From a virus, in IMG/VR virus record IMGVR_UViG_3300046476_000336, positions 1 to 28,280 of that record: a stretch of 28,280 nt of DNA. The stretch is one strand, 5' to 3'. Shown here piece by piece: positions 22,100 to 28,280 of the stretch. The notes beneath the pieces are model-generated. The model saw nothing but the letters and a program-made list of their open reading frames with translations. It ran no database searches and was not told the origin of the DNA. The translations under genes and the position numbers were made by a program. Within the stretch, counting starts at the first letter, position 1. Each line of letters begins with the position of its first letter.

Positions 22100-22293
22100 C
22101 AGCCTTTTACCTTATAGAGATCACGTTCCAATTCTTTTGCTAATCCTCGCTTCGTAGAAATCCTGATACCTTTCAAAATGGCTTGCTCTGTTTCGGCCGA
22201 AAGCGTGCGACCACTTTTCTCCATGGCCTTTAACAATCTGTCCTTGGTGCCGCCGCTGACGATAACGCCGATCTGATGTTTTGTTTTCTGCAT
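22099..22293 (-). CDS. Ribbon-helix-helix-like small DNA-binding protein
   Basis: A 64-residue protein: IGVIVSGGTKDRLLKAMEKS, GRTLSAETEQAI, then a basic tail (RISTKRGLAKELERDLYKVK). The strand-helix-helix pattern 'V-VS-KD-L-A-SGRTLSAE-E' resembles Arc/MetJ-type ribbon-helix-helix regulators. The first strand, if paired in a dimer, would contact DNA. It overlaps both neighbours (TGATG), so it is co-translated with capsid-region genes. A regulator here is odd and could control a nearby or host gene. Confidence 0.55.
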   Translation of the reverse strand: MQKTKHQIGVIVSGGTKDRLLKAMEKSGRTLSAETEQAILKGIRISTKRGLAKELERDLYKVKG

Positions 22294-22589
22294 CAGGCCA
22301 CCGTTGCCGAGCTCGCGGTGTCGATCGTCGTCGAGTCATAGGCATTGCTGCCGGTGACGCGGCATTTGACGGTGTGGGTCTGGTCGGCGCCGATCAGCGC
22401 GTAGACCGAGCCGGTGGCGCCTGCAATCACCGTATTGGCGTCGCGAATCCACTGCCGGGTGATGGTGATGGGCTGTGGCGTCCACACCCCATCATTGCAG
22501 GTCAAGTTCTGGCCGACCGTGGCCGTGCCGGAAATAGAGGGCGCCGCCGCGGCATAAGGCCGTGGCGTCCCGCGCCGACGCCCGGCCAT
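22293..22589 (-). CDS. Ig-like domain protein of the head region
   Basis: A 98-residue protein. After a basic start (MAGRRRGTPRPYAAAA) it is a single Ig-like unit: PSISGTATVGQNLTCNDGVW, TRQWIRDANTVIAGATGSVY, ALIGADQTHTVKCRVTGSNA, the familiar bacterial/phage pattern with two conserved Cys (TCNDG and KCRVT) and a central Trp. Such small Ig-like proteins are often attached to phage heads or tails and may bind surface sugars. The ATG overlaps the upstream stop (TAATG). Confidence 0.65.
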   Translation of the reverse strand: MAGRRRGTPRPYAAAAPSISGTATVGQNLTCNDGVWTPQPITITRQWIRDANTVIAGATGSVYALIGADQTHTVKCRVTGSNAYDSTTIDTASSATVA

Positions 22590-22870
22590 TACTCTTTGGC
22601 CTTTGCAGCTCGGGTCTCGTAGCCGTGCGGCCCGAGCGGCTCGTTGGCGACAATGGTCTTGGTGATGACGGTTTGCCCGCTCTTGTCGTCCTGCTTTTCC
22701 TCAACCACGATGCCGAGCTTGGCGAGGTCGTTTTCCTCTTGCGTCGGCGTCGGCTGCGATGTTTCCATCCGCTTCATCGCTTCTTCGTTGGCTTTCTTGC
22801 GCTCGTCGCGCTGTGCCTCCATTGCCTTGACGCTGGGATGATCTTTTGTCTTTGCGGGTGTCTGCGCCAT
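22589..22870 (-). CDS. Charged small protein downstream of capsid gene
   Basis: A 93-residue hydrophilic protein (from the ATG at 22870), rich in Lys, Glu and Thr (HPSVKAMEAQRDERKKANEE, AMKRMETSQPTPTQEENDLA, KLGIVVEEKQDDKSGQ), likely helical and partly disordered. GGAGG lies eight bases before this ATG; an ATG two codons upstream would be only two bases from it, so 22870 is the better start. A terminator-like hairpin separates it from the capsid gene. It could be a head-assembly accessory protein; no family recognised. Confidence 0.55.
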   Translation of the reverse strand: MAQTPAKTKDHPSVKAMEAQRDERKKANEEAMKRMETSQPTPTQEENDLAKLGIVVEEKQDDKSGQTVITKTIVANEPLGPHGYETRAAKAKE

Positions 22871-22890
22871 ATTCATGGCCTCCGGTTATG

Positions 22891-22919
22891 AGAAAAGATA
22901 AGGCCGCATTTGCGCGGCC
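22891..22919 (-). terminator. Candidate intrinsic terminator after the capsid gene
   Basis: On the minus strand GGCCGC, a six-base loop (GCAAAT) and GCGGCC form a 6-bp all-GC stem, followed by TTATCTTTTCT. It lies just past the capsid stop codon and could partly stop transcription, giving more capsid mRNA than downstream portal and tail mRNA. The T-run is interrupted, so it may be leaky. Confidence 0.5.
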
Positions 22920-22931
22920 AGTTGCGGGACG

Positions 22932-24890
22932 TTAATTCCACGTCATCGTTTGCGTCCAGGCGACGACGCCCGTGCGCCTCATACCCCAATTGAGGTCGAG
23001 CAACATGCGAACGCCCACGCTGTCGGTCTGCCAGAGAGAACGGGCCGGTGTGGCGAGCACGCCGGAACCTTGCGCGCCGGTTGCGATCTGCAGCGGCGTG
23101 GTGTCTTCCATGTGCAGCGTGGCTTGATTGCTGACATCAAATCTCGGGGAATCGCCGGTGACCGAAACGAAGTCAGCGGCATCGACCAGCAGCATGATGT
23201 CGGATGCGACGTTGCTGCTTTGAATCACCGGATAGCCTTGTAGCGTGCCACCCGATAGTTCTTCCTTGAACGGGAATTCGCCGCCGCCTGCGATGGCGGG
23301 AAGCAACGAGGCCGCCAGCACATCGCCCGGATTCATAATCCACACCGGCGAGCGCAGATTGCCGTTGCTGCCGCCGATCAGCGCAGTTGTCAGCGCGCGG
23401 ATATCGCCGATCATGGCCGCAATGCCGCCGCCTGCCGTGGCCGTGGTGGCGGACACGCCGGCACGCAAGCCAGCCGGCCTGGTGGTGGTCGCCGCGACGG
23501 CGTCGAGCAACACGGTGTCAATCGCAACGCTGGTGTCCTCAATGATGGCTTGCCGGATCAGGCCATCGATCGCCGGCGTGGAATGTTCGGCAATCTCACG
23601 AGTGAAGGTCGAGATCACGGCCATTTTTTTCGGCGTGAACGTAATAGCCGAGAACGCTCCCTGCCGCACCGGAATCGGCGCACCTTGGGCAACGAACGAG
23701 CCGGCGATAGTTGGCGTGCTCGCGCGTGTCGGCATCTGCACGATGCCGGCGGTGCCGAACGTGAACTTTCCACCGCGCGACGCCAGGCCCGGATAAACCG
23801 CGTTCGGAATAAGCGCGGCGAAGAAGCCCTGGATCGAGGTCTCGACCAGTTGGCTCGCCCAGCCCGAGGTGATGGTGTCGGCCGGAACGCTTGCCGCCTT
23901 GGTGATGGTATTGAGCACCAGGCGGGTGGGCTCGTCCTCGCCATACTCGTTCTTGAGCACCTGCAGCGCGGTCTGGCCGGTGAGGTGTGCCTTCAACGCG
24001 CAGACCAGCGAGCGCCACACATACTCCTGCGGCTCGATCTTCTGCGCCGGCACCGCGTAGATCGGAGACATGCCGCCGCGCGCGAGACTGCCCTCGTGCG
24101 TGGTCTCGACCCTGGCCACCGCCTTCGCGGTCGCCGCCTTGGCCTGCTCGAGCTTTTTTAGCCGGGTCAAGTCCTTGTCGATCGCCTCAATCTCGGCGCT
24201 GATGGTGTCAACTTCGTCACCCTCGGCGGCGTCGCTGGTACGATCTTCCTCGACAGCCTTCAACATCACGGTTTCCATACGCGCCGCGTTGGCGGCCCGT
24301 TTGTTTTCAAGCGCGGTAATCTGCTCTGCAATGGTTTTCATCTTGACACCCTCCTGGGTGAACTTCCGTGGGGGATGTCCCGTGACGCCGGGAGGGTTGG
24401 GTCGATGCAGCGTTGATTGGCCGGACGCGGCCCGCTGCGCAGTGTCGATCGATTTGATCGTCGCAATGGTTGCTTCTTCGTTTGCCGGAATGGTCACGGC
24501 CGATAGCTCCAGCCACGACCACTTGATGAAACGAACACCTTTCGTTTCCTTGATGAACTCGTGCTCGATAGCCTTGAAGCCGATCGAGAGGCCGGGAACC
24601 AGGCCGGCCTTGATCAGCGCCCAGGCGCGATCGATCTCGGCGGTCACGCCCTTGGCGATCTTGGCGACGATCTCAATGCCGGCATTGGTGACCTTGGCGT
24701 GCGTGACATGCCCGATCGGCTGACCGGAATCATGCTGCCACAGAAACGGAATCGGCAGCTTGAACTGCGCGCCCTTCGGCTCGACCACATCTTGCAAACG
24801 ATCCGGCGACGGCGTTGTCGCCATGCCGGTGATCGTGCGCGTGTCCTCGTCCACCCCTTTCAGGGTGAGAATGGAATAAGCCCGGTTCAT
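22932..24890 (-). CDS. Fused prohead protease and HK97-type major capsid protein
   Basis: One 652-residue reading frame covers two usual proteins. Residues 1-150 are an HK97/S78-type prohead protease with probable catalytic H53 (LWQHDSGQPIGH), S102 (GLSIGF) and E128 (WLELSAV). A Pro-rich linker (HRPNPPGVTGHPPRKFTQEG) precedes M184, then a delta/scaffold-like helical region (about 184-265, with IDKDLTRLKKLEQAKAATAK) and the HK97 capsid fold (TITSGWASQLVETSIQGFFA, KKMAVISTFTREIAEHSTPA, TVLLDAVAATTTRPAGLRAG, GYPVIQSSNVASDIMLLVDA). A separate strong start lies at M184. The protease start is next to AAGGA in the end of the KilA-N gene. It makes the head shell and cleaves the scaffold. Confidence 0.9.
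   Translation of the reverse strand: MNRAYSILTLKGVDEDTRTITGMATTPSPDRLQDVVEPKGAQFKLPIPFLWQHDSGQPIGHVTHAKVTNAGIEIVAKIAKGVTAEIDRAWALIKAGLVPGLSIGFKAIEHEFIKETKGVRFIKWSWLELSAVTIPANEEATIATIKSIDTAQRAASGQSTLHRPNPPGVTGHPPRKFTQEGVKMKTIAEQITALENKRAANAARMETVMLKAVEEDRTSDAAEGDEVDTISAEIEAIDKDLTRLKKLEQAKAATAKAVARVETTHEGSLARGGMSPIYAVPAQKIEPQEYVWRSLVCALKAHLTGQTALQVLKNEYGEDEPTRLVLNTITKAASVPADTITSGWASQLVETSIQGFFAALIPNAVYPGLASRGGKFTFGTAGIVQMPTRASTPTIAGSFVAQGAPIPVRQGAFSAITFTPKKMAVISTFTREIAEHSTPAIDGLIRQAIIEDTSVAIDTVLLDAVAATTTRPAGLRAGVSATTATAGGGIAAMIGDIRALTTALIGGSNGNLRSPVWIMNPGDVLAASLLPAIAGGGEFPFKEELSGGTLQGYPVIQSSNVASDIMLLVDAADFVSVTGDSPRFDVSNQATLHMEDTTPLQIATGAQGSGVLATPARSLWQTDSVGVRMLLDLNWGMRRTGVVAWTQTMTWN
24341..24355 (-). 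promoter_or_regulatory. Internal ribosome-binding site and ATG for the capsid domain
   Basis: On the minus strand AGGAGG (24355-24350) stands eight bases before an in-frame ATG (24341-24339) at codon 184 of the protease-capsid fusion. Starting there gives a 469-residue scaffold-plus-capsid protein (MKTIAEQITALENKRAANAA). This is a better ribosome-binding site than that of the full-length fusion, so separate capsid synthesis is likely. Confidence 0.7.
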
Positions 24891-24894
24891 GGGG

Positions 24895-25683
24895 TTAGTC
24901 CTTATTAGGCAGTCGCAACCAAAACCCTAATTGTTTAGGCTGCATTCGTGCACATGAATTCTGAAATTCTGGAAATGCGGTCTGATCAAATCGCCGCCTA
25001 GATGCAACATCGTTTGTAATCCGCTGGTGACATTCTATCGCCAGCGGAATCGTTGCCTCTGGTCGATTATCCCAGGCACCATATTGATGGTGATATTCCC
25101 AAGTGTCTTGAATAAACCCATTCTCATTTGCGATTTGAATGTCGCACTCCCCGCATGGACAATTAAAATAGTAATGACGACAAATTCCCTTATGATGAAA
25201 TCTCTCGGTCTCTACAGTTGGCCTCTTGCGTCCCTTATTCGAGTTGTCGACGACAAGCTTCAAATCAGTTTTGATTTCTTTGATATCGCTCCGTATTGGT
25301 TCAAGTTTTTGATCGAACAGTTGAGCAAGGGCTGTCATTTCTGACGGTACCGCGATTCTCGTAAGTTGCATGTGCGAACGCACAACCGTATTGCACCATG
25401 CATGGAATTTGGGTGACAGATATTTGGCGTAGGCCAATCCAATTTGCCAATGCGCCCATGTCGATCCGCTTCGTCCTTGCTCAATTTGTAAAAGGTCAGA
25501 ATTTCTGACGTTTAAACTCTCCTCTAAAAATCTAATGAAATTTTTGGCTTCCACTGATGCCAGCCAATTTACTGGCCGTTTACTGGGATCACTTCCAGCC
25601 GCCCGCCACATCTCGGTGAGACACACCATTTCACCGCGAGTGCGAATTGGCGTATCACCATAGATCAACTGACCGGACACCAT
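24895..25683 (-). CDS. KilA-N domain protein with C-terminal HNH/zinc-like domain
   Basis: The 262-residue protein has an N-terminal KilA-N domain (about 5-105: YGDTPIRTRGEMVCLTEMWR, KNFIRFLEESLNVRNSDLLQ, GSTWAHWQIGLAYAKYLSPK), a DNA-binding module common in phage regulators. Residues about 110-150 are helical. The C-terminal part has C175, C177 and C180 (NCPCGEC), an HH pair (H198, H199 in EYHHQYG) and H219 (ECHQRIT), resembling a zinc-containing HNH nuclease domain. AGGAG precedes the ATG. The gene is visibly richer in A and T than its neighbours and interrupts the terminase-capsid order, so it is probably an acquired moron. Nuclease activity is not shown. Confidence 0.75.
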   Translation of the reverse strand: MVSGQLIYGDTPIRTRGEMVCLTEMWRAAGSDPSKRPVNWLASVEAKNFIRFLEESLNVRNSDLLQIEQGRSGSTWAHWQIGLAYAKYLSPKFHAWCNTVVRSHMQLTRIAVPSEMTALAQLFDQKLEPIRSDIKEIKTDLKLVVDNSNKGRKRPTVETERFHHKGICRHYYFNCPCGECDIQIANENGFIQDTWEYHHQYGAWDNRPEATIPLAIECHQRITNDVASRRRFDQTAFPEFQNSCARMQPKQLGFWLRLPNKD

Positions 25684-25772
25684 GTGACGCTCCTCGCAAG
25701 CGTTGCGTGGTTAGGCTCGGCGGGGCGGCGAAACGTCCCGTCGGGCCGCTTGAACTAAATAGGCAGGATCAG

Positions 25773-25799
25773 TGTTGTCTTGCCGCAGGTGGGACAACA
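25773..25799. promoter_or_regulatory. Dyad between divergent genes, possible operator
   Basis: TGTTGTC and GACAACA form a perfect 7-bp inverted repeat separated by 13 bases. It lies in the 129-base gap between the KilA-N gene (minus) and the Pro/Asn-rich ORF (plus), where a shared control site would be expected. No convincing -35/-10 pair was identified on either strand. Confidence 0.35.
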
Positions 25800-25812
25800 A
25801 CGAGGCAACACA

Positions 25813-25914
25813 ATGGGAAACGACCCGAACAATCCGCACGATGATCCGAAACCAAATCCGAATCCCAACCCGAACCAGCCGAAGCCGCAGCCGCCCAACC
25901 AGCCGCCGCGCTAG
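25813..25914 (+). CDS. Tiny Pro/Asn-rich ORF opposite the late genes
   Basis: A 33-residue ORF (MGNDPNNPHDDPKPNPNPNP, then NQPKPQPPNQPPR) almost wholly made of Pro, Asn, Asp, Lys and Gln, with NP repeats. GAGG lies seven bases before the ATG. It is divergent from the KilA-N gene and meets the terminase gene tail to tail: the two TAG stops share the palindromic CTAG at 25911-25914. The strongly biased composition and ribosome-binding site favour translation, but a 33-residue ORF in repetitive DNA may also be chance. Probably unstructured; function unknown. Confidence 0.4.
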   Translation: MGNDPNNPHDDPKPNPNPNPNQPKPQPPNQPPR

Positions 25915-27647
25915 GCAAAGAACAGCCGAACCTCGGGCCGCTGCTGCGCCATCGGATTGGTGGCCAGCAGCGCGCTCGCGTTGAACAGCGCCATCAGCGG
26001 ATCAATCTTGCCATAACCCGAATCATCTCTGGCAATCCGCATCCCGGTCGGCGTCGGCACGATGCGCGCATTGCCGGCGCACCACGTCATCAACGCTTGC
26101 CCGCCGTGCTTGAAACTGCCGTCGACGAGCTTGCGCTCGACCGTCTTGATTGCGCCCATCAACGAGATGCCCTGCCGGACGCCGGCGAGCAGGTTGTTTT
26201 CCTGGGTGACTTGGATTTTTGCGAGGGCATCGACAATGCCGCCGATCCCGATCGCGTCCACGCCGACACCGGCAAGTTTTTTCGTGCCTTTAACTTTTTC
26301 CACGATTTCGACGACAGTTGAAATGTCATCCGGCAATTCCTCGACGATAGTTAAGTCGCCGTCGGCCACAAACTTATCATAAAACCCGGTATTAGCTTTG
26401 CGCCGCTCTAACCCTTCCGGGGAAATCAGCGCATGCGTCCAGGCCAGATGATGCTTGGTGTCCTTCTCCCGACCGATGACCGCTATACCCAGCAGGTCAT
26501 CAAGACCGCCACCATCAATGCCAACCACAACCGCTTCCGAACGAGCAAGCACAGCATCGAGATCAAGCCCTTCCTCGACACCGCGGGACCAGTAATTTGC
26601 GCCGGCCCAGCCGTCGGCGCGCAATGACATTCCGATTTGAACATTGAAATGCTGGCTCGCGATCAGGGCGACTGCGGCCGGCCCATCGGCATCGGCCCTG
26701 AGAACTTCGCGGGCCAAAAAGTCTTCGTTCGTCGACCTGCCCAAGTTCGGGTTGACGATCGGCCAGTACCGCCGGTCCCGCCAGCCGCCGTCACGCGCCA
26801 ACCTGTCGGGAAGCTCGTACAGCACCGGCAGCAGCGGCATGGCCATCTTGCCGTCGCGCACCGACCGCGCCATGGCGAGCTCGGACGCGAACACCCCGGA
26901 CGGCGTGCTTTTGCTCTGGGTCGTCGTTTGGAACAGGAAGCCGTCCGGCCTTTTCGTCAGCGCGCCGCGCAGTTCGATGAACACCTCGGCCGCGTTCGAT
27001 TTCTTGGCGAACACATGGGTCTCGTCGATCATCGTCCCGGTCGCCTTCGACCCGGTGATCACGTCGGTGTCGGCGGCCTTTATCTGCAGCGTGGCACCCG
27101 ACCGACGATGGGTGATTTTCCTTATGTGATCCTGCACATGGAACAGTTTGCTCAATTCCGGGTCGAGCCGGATCGTGCCCTTGGCCTGCTTGTAGGCGAT
27201 CGACGCCACCTCCATCGTGGGCGCGACAAAAAGGAATTCCGCCTCGGGCCGGCGGTTGACGATCATAGCCGTGAGCATCACGGCGCCGCCGTTCGACGAC
27301 TTGCTGTTGCCCTTGGGGATGAGCTGGAACACCTCGGAAATCCGCCGGACGTTGGCCGCCGGGTCCAGGCTACCGAACAGCGTGGCCACGATCGGGAAGA
27401 ACCACGGCCCGCAAACATCGCCCATGGTCGGCGTCCCGATCACGTCGGGTAACCGCAGCCGCTTGAACACCCGCAGCGCCCGCGCCGCCTCGGCCTCGTA
27501 CAGCGGCAGGTCCGGCACCAGGCTGCGGCCGTCTAGTATCCGTTCCTCCCAATCCGGGCAGGAGGTGTCCCAGGACTCACCGTCGAGGACGGCCGCAGGA
27601 GGTGGTAGGACGGTTGCGGGTGCGTCGTCCGGGATAAATTGGAGCAT
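25911..27647 (-). CDS. terL: Terminase large subunit
   Basis: The 578-residue packaging motor has an N-terminal ATPase and a C-terminal nuclease. The Walker A-like loop is IPKGNSKSS (about 110-118, a variant lacking the classical GKT/S), Walker B is GTMIDETH (D208, E209), and QTTTQS after it resembles the coupling motif. The RNase H-like nuclease shows D378 (VGIDGG), D464 (VGVDAIG) and D549 (GKIDPLMAL). Length and motif order fit the Terminase_1/HK97-type family. It cuts concatemeric DNA and pumps it into the head through the portal. No good ribosome-binding site precedes the ATG; it begins three bases after the upstream stop, suggesting coupling. Confidence 0.9.
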   Translation of the reverse strand: MLQFIPDDAPATVLPPPAAVLDGESWDTSCPDWEERILDGRSLVPDLPLYEAEAARALRVFKRLRLPDVIGTPTMGDVCGPWFFPIVATLFGSLDPAANVRRISEVFQLIPKGNSKSSNGGAVMLTAMIVNRRPEAEFLFVAPTMEVASIAYKQAKGTIRLDPELSKLFHVQDHIRKITHRRSGATLQIKAADTDVITGSKATGTMIDETHVFAKKSNAAEVFIELRGALTKRPDGFLFQTTTQSKSTPSGVFASELAMARSVRDGKMAMPLLPVLYELPDRLARDGGWRDRRYWPIVNPNLGRSTNEDFLAREVLRADADGPAAVALIASQHFNVQIGMSLRADGWAGANYWSRGVEEGLDLDAVLARSEAVVVGIDGGGLDDLLGIAVIGREKDTKHHLAWTHALISPEGLERRKANTGFYDKFVADGDLTIVEELPDDISTVVEIVEKVKGTKKLAGVGVDAIGIGGIVDALAKIQVTQENNLLAGVRQGISLMGAIKTVERKLVDGSFKHGGQALMTWCAGNARIVPTPTGMRIARDDSGYGKIDPLMALFNASALLATNPMAQQRPEVRLFFA

Positions 27648-27650
27648 AGG

Positions 27651-27926
27651 CTAGTCGGCTACGGAAAAATCTTTTTGACGCATGGGAGGTGCCTCCCTGC
27701 GTCTTTCCGTAGCCTTCCATTTCAAAGATCGGCCTTGTTCCCCGCCTTGGCGGGCGATCCAACCCCACGCCGCATCCTTGGCGCGGGTCAGGTTAGCCAT
27801 TTCAGAGGTTGGAGCATCGGGCCAATGTACCCGGTACATGCTCGGGTACTTGGCATCCGACCGGACTACGATGCCGGTAGATTTGGTGCCGAGGTACAAT
27901 CGCCATTCAGCCATGGACATGCTCAC
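27651..27926 (-). CDS. Conserved small phage protein upstream of terL
   Basis: The product is 91 residues from the GTG at 27926, which overlaps the preceding stop (GTGA); ATG codons at 27920 and 27914 are alternatives. The core, WRLYLGTKSTGIVVRSDAKY, PSMYRVHWPDAPTSEMANLT, RAKDAAWGWIARQGG, is a pattern I know from phages of rhizobia, always near terminase genes, with no known function. It is basic and probably binds nucleic acid or regulates packaging. Its last 19 codons overlap a 58-bp two-step palindrome, so DNA or RNA structure constrains the C-terminus. Confidence 0.6.
   Translation of the reverse strand: MSMSMAEWRLYLGTKSTGIVVRSDAKYPSMYRVHWPDAPTSEMANLTRAKDAAWGWIARQGGEQGRSLKWKATERRREAPPMRQKDFSVAD
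27657..27714. repeat. 58-bp two-step palindrome before terL
   Basis: Outer arms GGCTACGGAAA (27657-27667) and TTTCCGTAGCC (27704-27714) are perfect 11-bp inverted copies. They enclose a second hairpin: GACGCA (27677-27682) pairs with TGCGTC (27698-27703) and GGGAGG (27684-27689) with CCTCCC (27692-27697), with one bulged T. The nine-base AATCTTTTT lies only on the left. It covers the 3' end of one gene and stops 10 bases from the terL start. It could be an mRNA structure, a terminator-type element or a protein/packaging site. Confidence 0.85.
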
Positions 27927-28216
27927 TGCGCCCGGTTTTCAAACTCGAGGTCGTTTGACCACGGCGTTCCCATGCCGGCCATCTCGGCGGCGTCAGCCTC
28001 ACGATCTTTTTTGCCGACTTTCTGCGGCTCAATTAGCCGGGGGTGGCAATAGGGTGCCGCCGCAATTGCAATCCGGTCACGACGCTCTGGCGCCACGGTT
28101 GCATCATTGATAACCGTGAGTAGATAATCGAGTGGCAACATCCATCCGGGTTGCATATCTGCCCTTTTCAGCATTCGCGCCTGTGTCCTAGCCTGCTTAA
28201 TCACCGATTGTGTCAT
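27923..28216 (-). CDS. Possible terminase small subunit
   Basis: A 97-residue protein: a basic helical start (TQSVIKQARTQARMLKRADM), then PLDYLLTVINDATVAPERRD, RIAIAAAPYCHPRLIEPQKV and GKKDREADAAEMAGMGTPWS. 'PLDYLL-VINDATV-P-RRD-IAIAAAPYCHPRL' recurs in small phage proteins encoded just before the large terminase and would suit a DNA-recognising helical small subunit. It is shorter than most, so this is tentative. Weak ribosome-binding sequence (GACGGAAA) lies before the ATG. It opens the late operon in this window; the 64 bases beyond it hold no clear promoter. Confidence 0.5.
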   Translation of the reverse strand: MTQSVIKQARTQARMLKRADMQPGWMLPLDYLLTVINDATVAPERRDRIAIAAAPYCHPRLIEPQKVGKKDREADAAEMAGMGTPWSNDLEFENRAQ

Positions 28217-28280
28217 GTGGTATTTCCGTCACACTTACGCCCCCAACCGCCTAAACTGGCCAAAAAAATCTGTGCGTGAT

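Noticed and set aside
26637-27452. Plus-strand ORF of 271 codons opposite terL
   Set aside because: Antisense to terL, whose motifs are clear; the composition is Arg/Gly/His rich without recognisable fold.
1-28280. tRNA genes, CRISPR arrays, insertion sequences, integrase and att sites
   Set aside because: Searched for by eye on both strands; no cloverleaf, regular spaced repeats, transposase or integrase motif was recognised. Absence by eye is not proof.
28217-28280. Late promoter before the first minus-strand gene
   Set aside because: The 64 bases contain no convincing -35/-10 pair; the promoter is probably outside the window.

Overview
The window is almost entirely phage DNA, most simply a prophage or temperate-type siphovirus of an alphaproteobacterium. 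GC-rich coding sequence, dense stop/start overlaps (ATGA, GTGA, TGATG, TAATG) and the C-terminal VPGPIVGAG-type anchor of one secreted protein suggest a Bradyrhizobium/Rhodopseudomonas-like host; this is inference, since no host marker gene, integrase, att site or tRNA is visible. No sheath or Mu-like baseplate genes are seen, and tube-type tail genes plus a 515-residue tape measure point to a non-contractile tail.

Minus strand, 28216 down to 3636: one long late (packaging, morphogenesis, lysis) transcription unit. In order: a possible small terminase subunit, a conserved small phage protein, the large terminase, an inserted accessory pair (a KilA-N/HNH-like protein and, on the other strand, a tiny Pro/Asn-rich ORF), a fused prohead protease-major capsid protein, three small genes (charged, Ig-like, ribbon-helix-helix-like), the portal, a block of beta-rich or fibre-like genes of unclear role, a collagen-like repeat protein, head-tail connectors and joining proteins, the major tail protein, a tail-chaperone pair in the -1 frame relation, a DUF6441-like protein, the tape measure, distal tail/hub proteins, a set of fibre/adhesin genes, and a lysis cassette (small membrane protein, amidase endolysin, second membrane protein). 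An intrinsic terminator at 3582-3611 closes the unit. The portal lies downstream of the capsid gene, unlike the usual HK97-like order.

Plus strand, 15 to 3582: a convergent accessory module. It begins with two small coupled genes, then a single secreted protein gene with its own promoter-like TATAAT box and its own terminator (a classic 'moron' layout). After it comes a chain of very small translationally coupled ORFs whose ends carry three copies of the same 27-28 bp sequence, then a GIY-YIG nuclease-like/HTH fusion, an excisionase-type HTH protein, a broken ORF and a tiny lipoprotein.

The points most worth following are the internal strong ribosome-binding site in the protease-capsid fusion, the -1 frame tail-chaperone pair, the repeated gene-end cassette in the accessory module, the KilA-N/HNH insertion in the head genes, and a 58-bp two-step palindrome immediately upstream of the large terminase gene. 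Assignments are by reading protein motifs directly; no database search was run.
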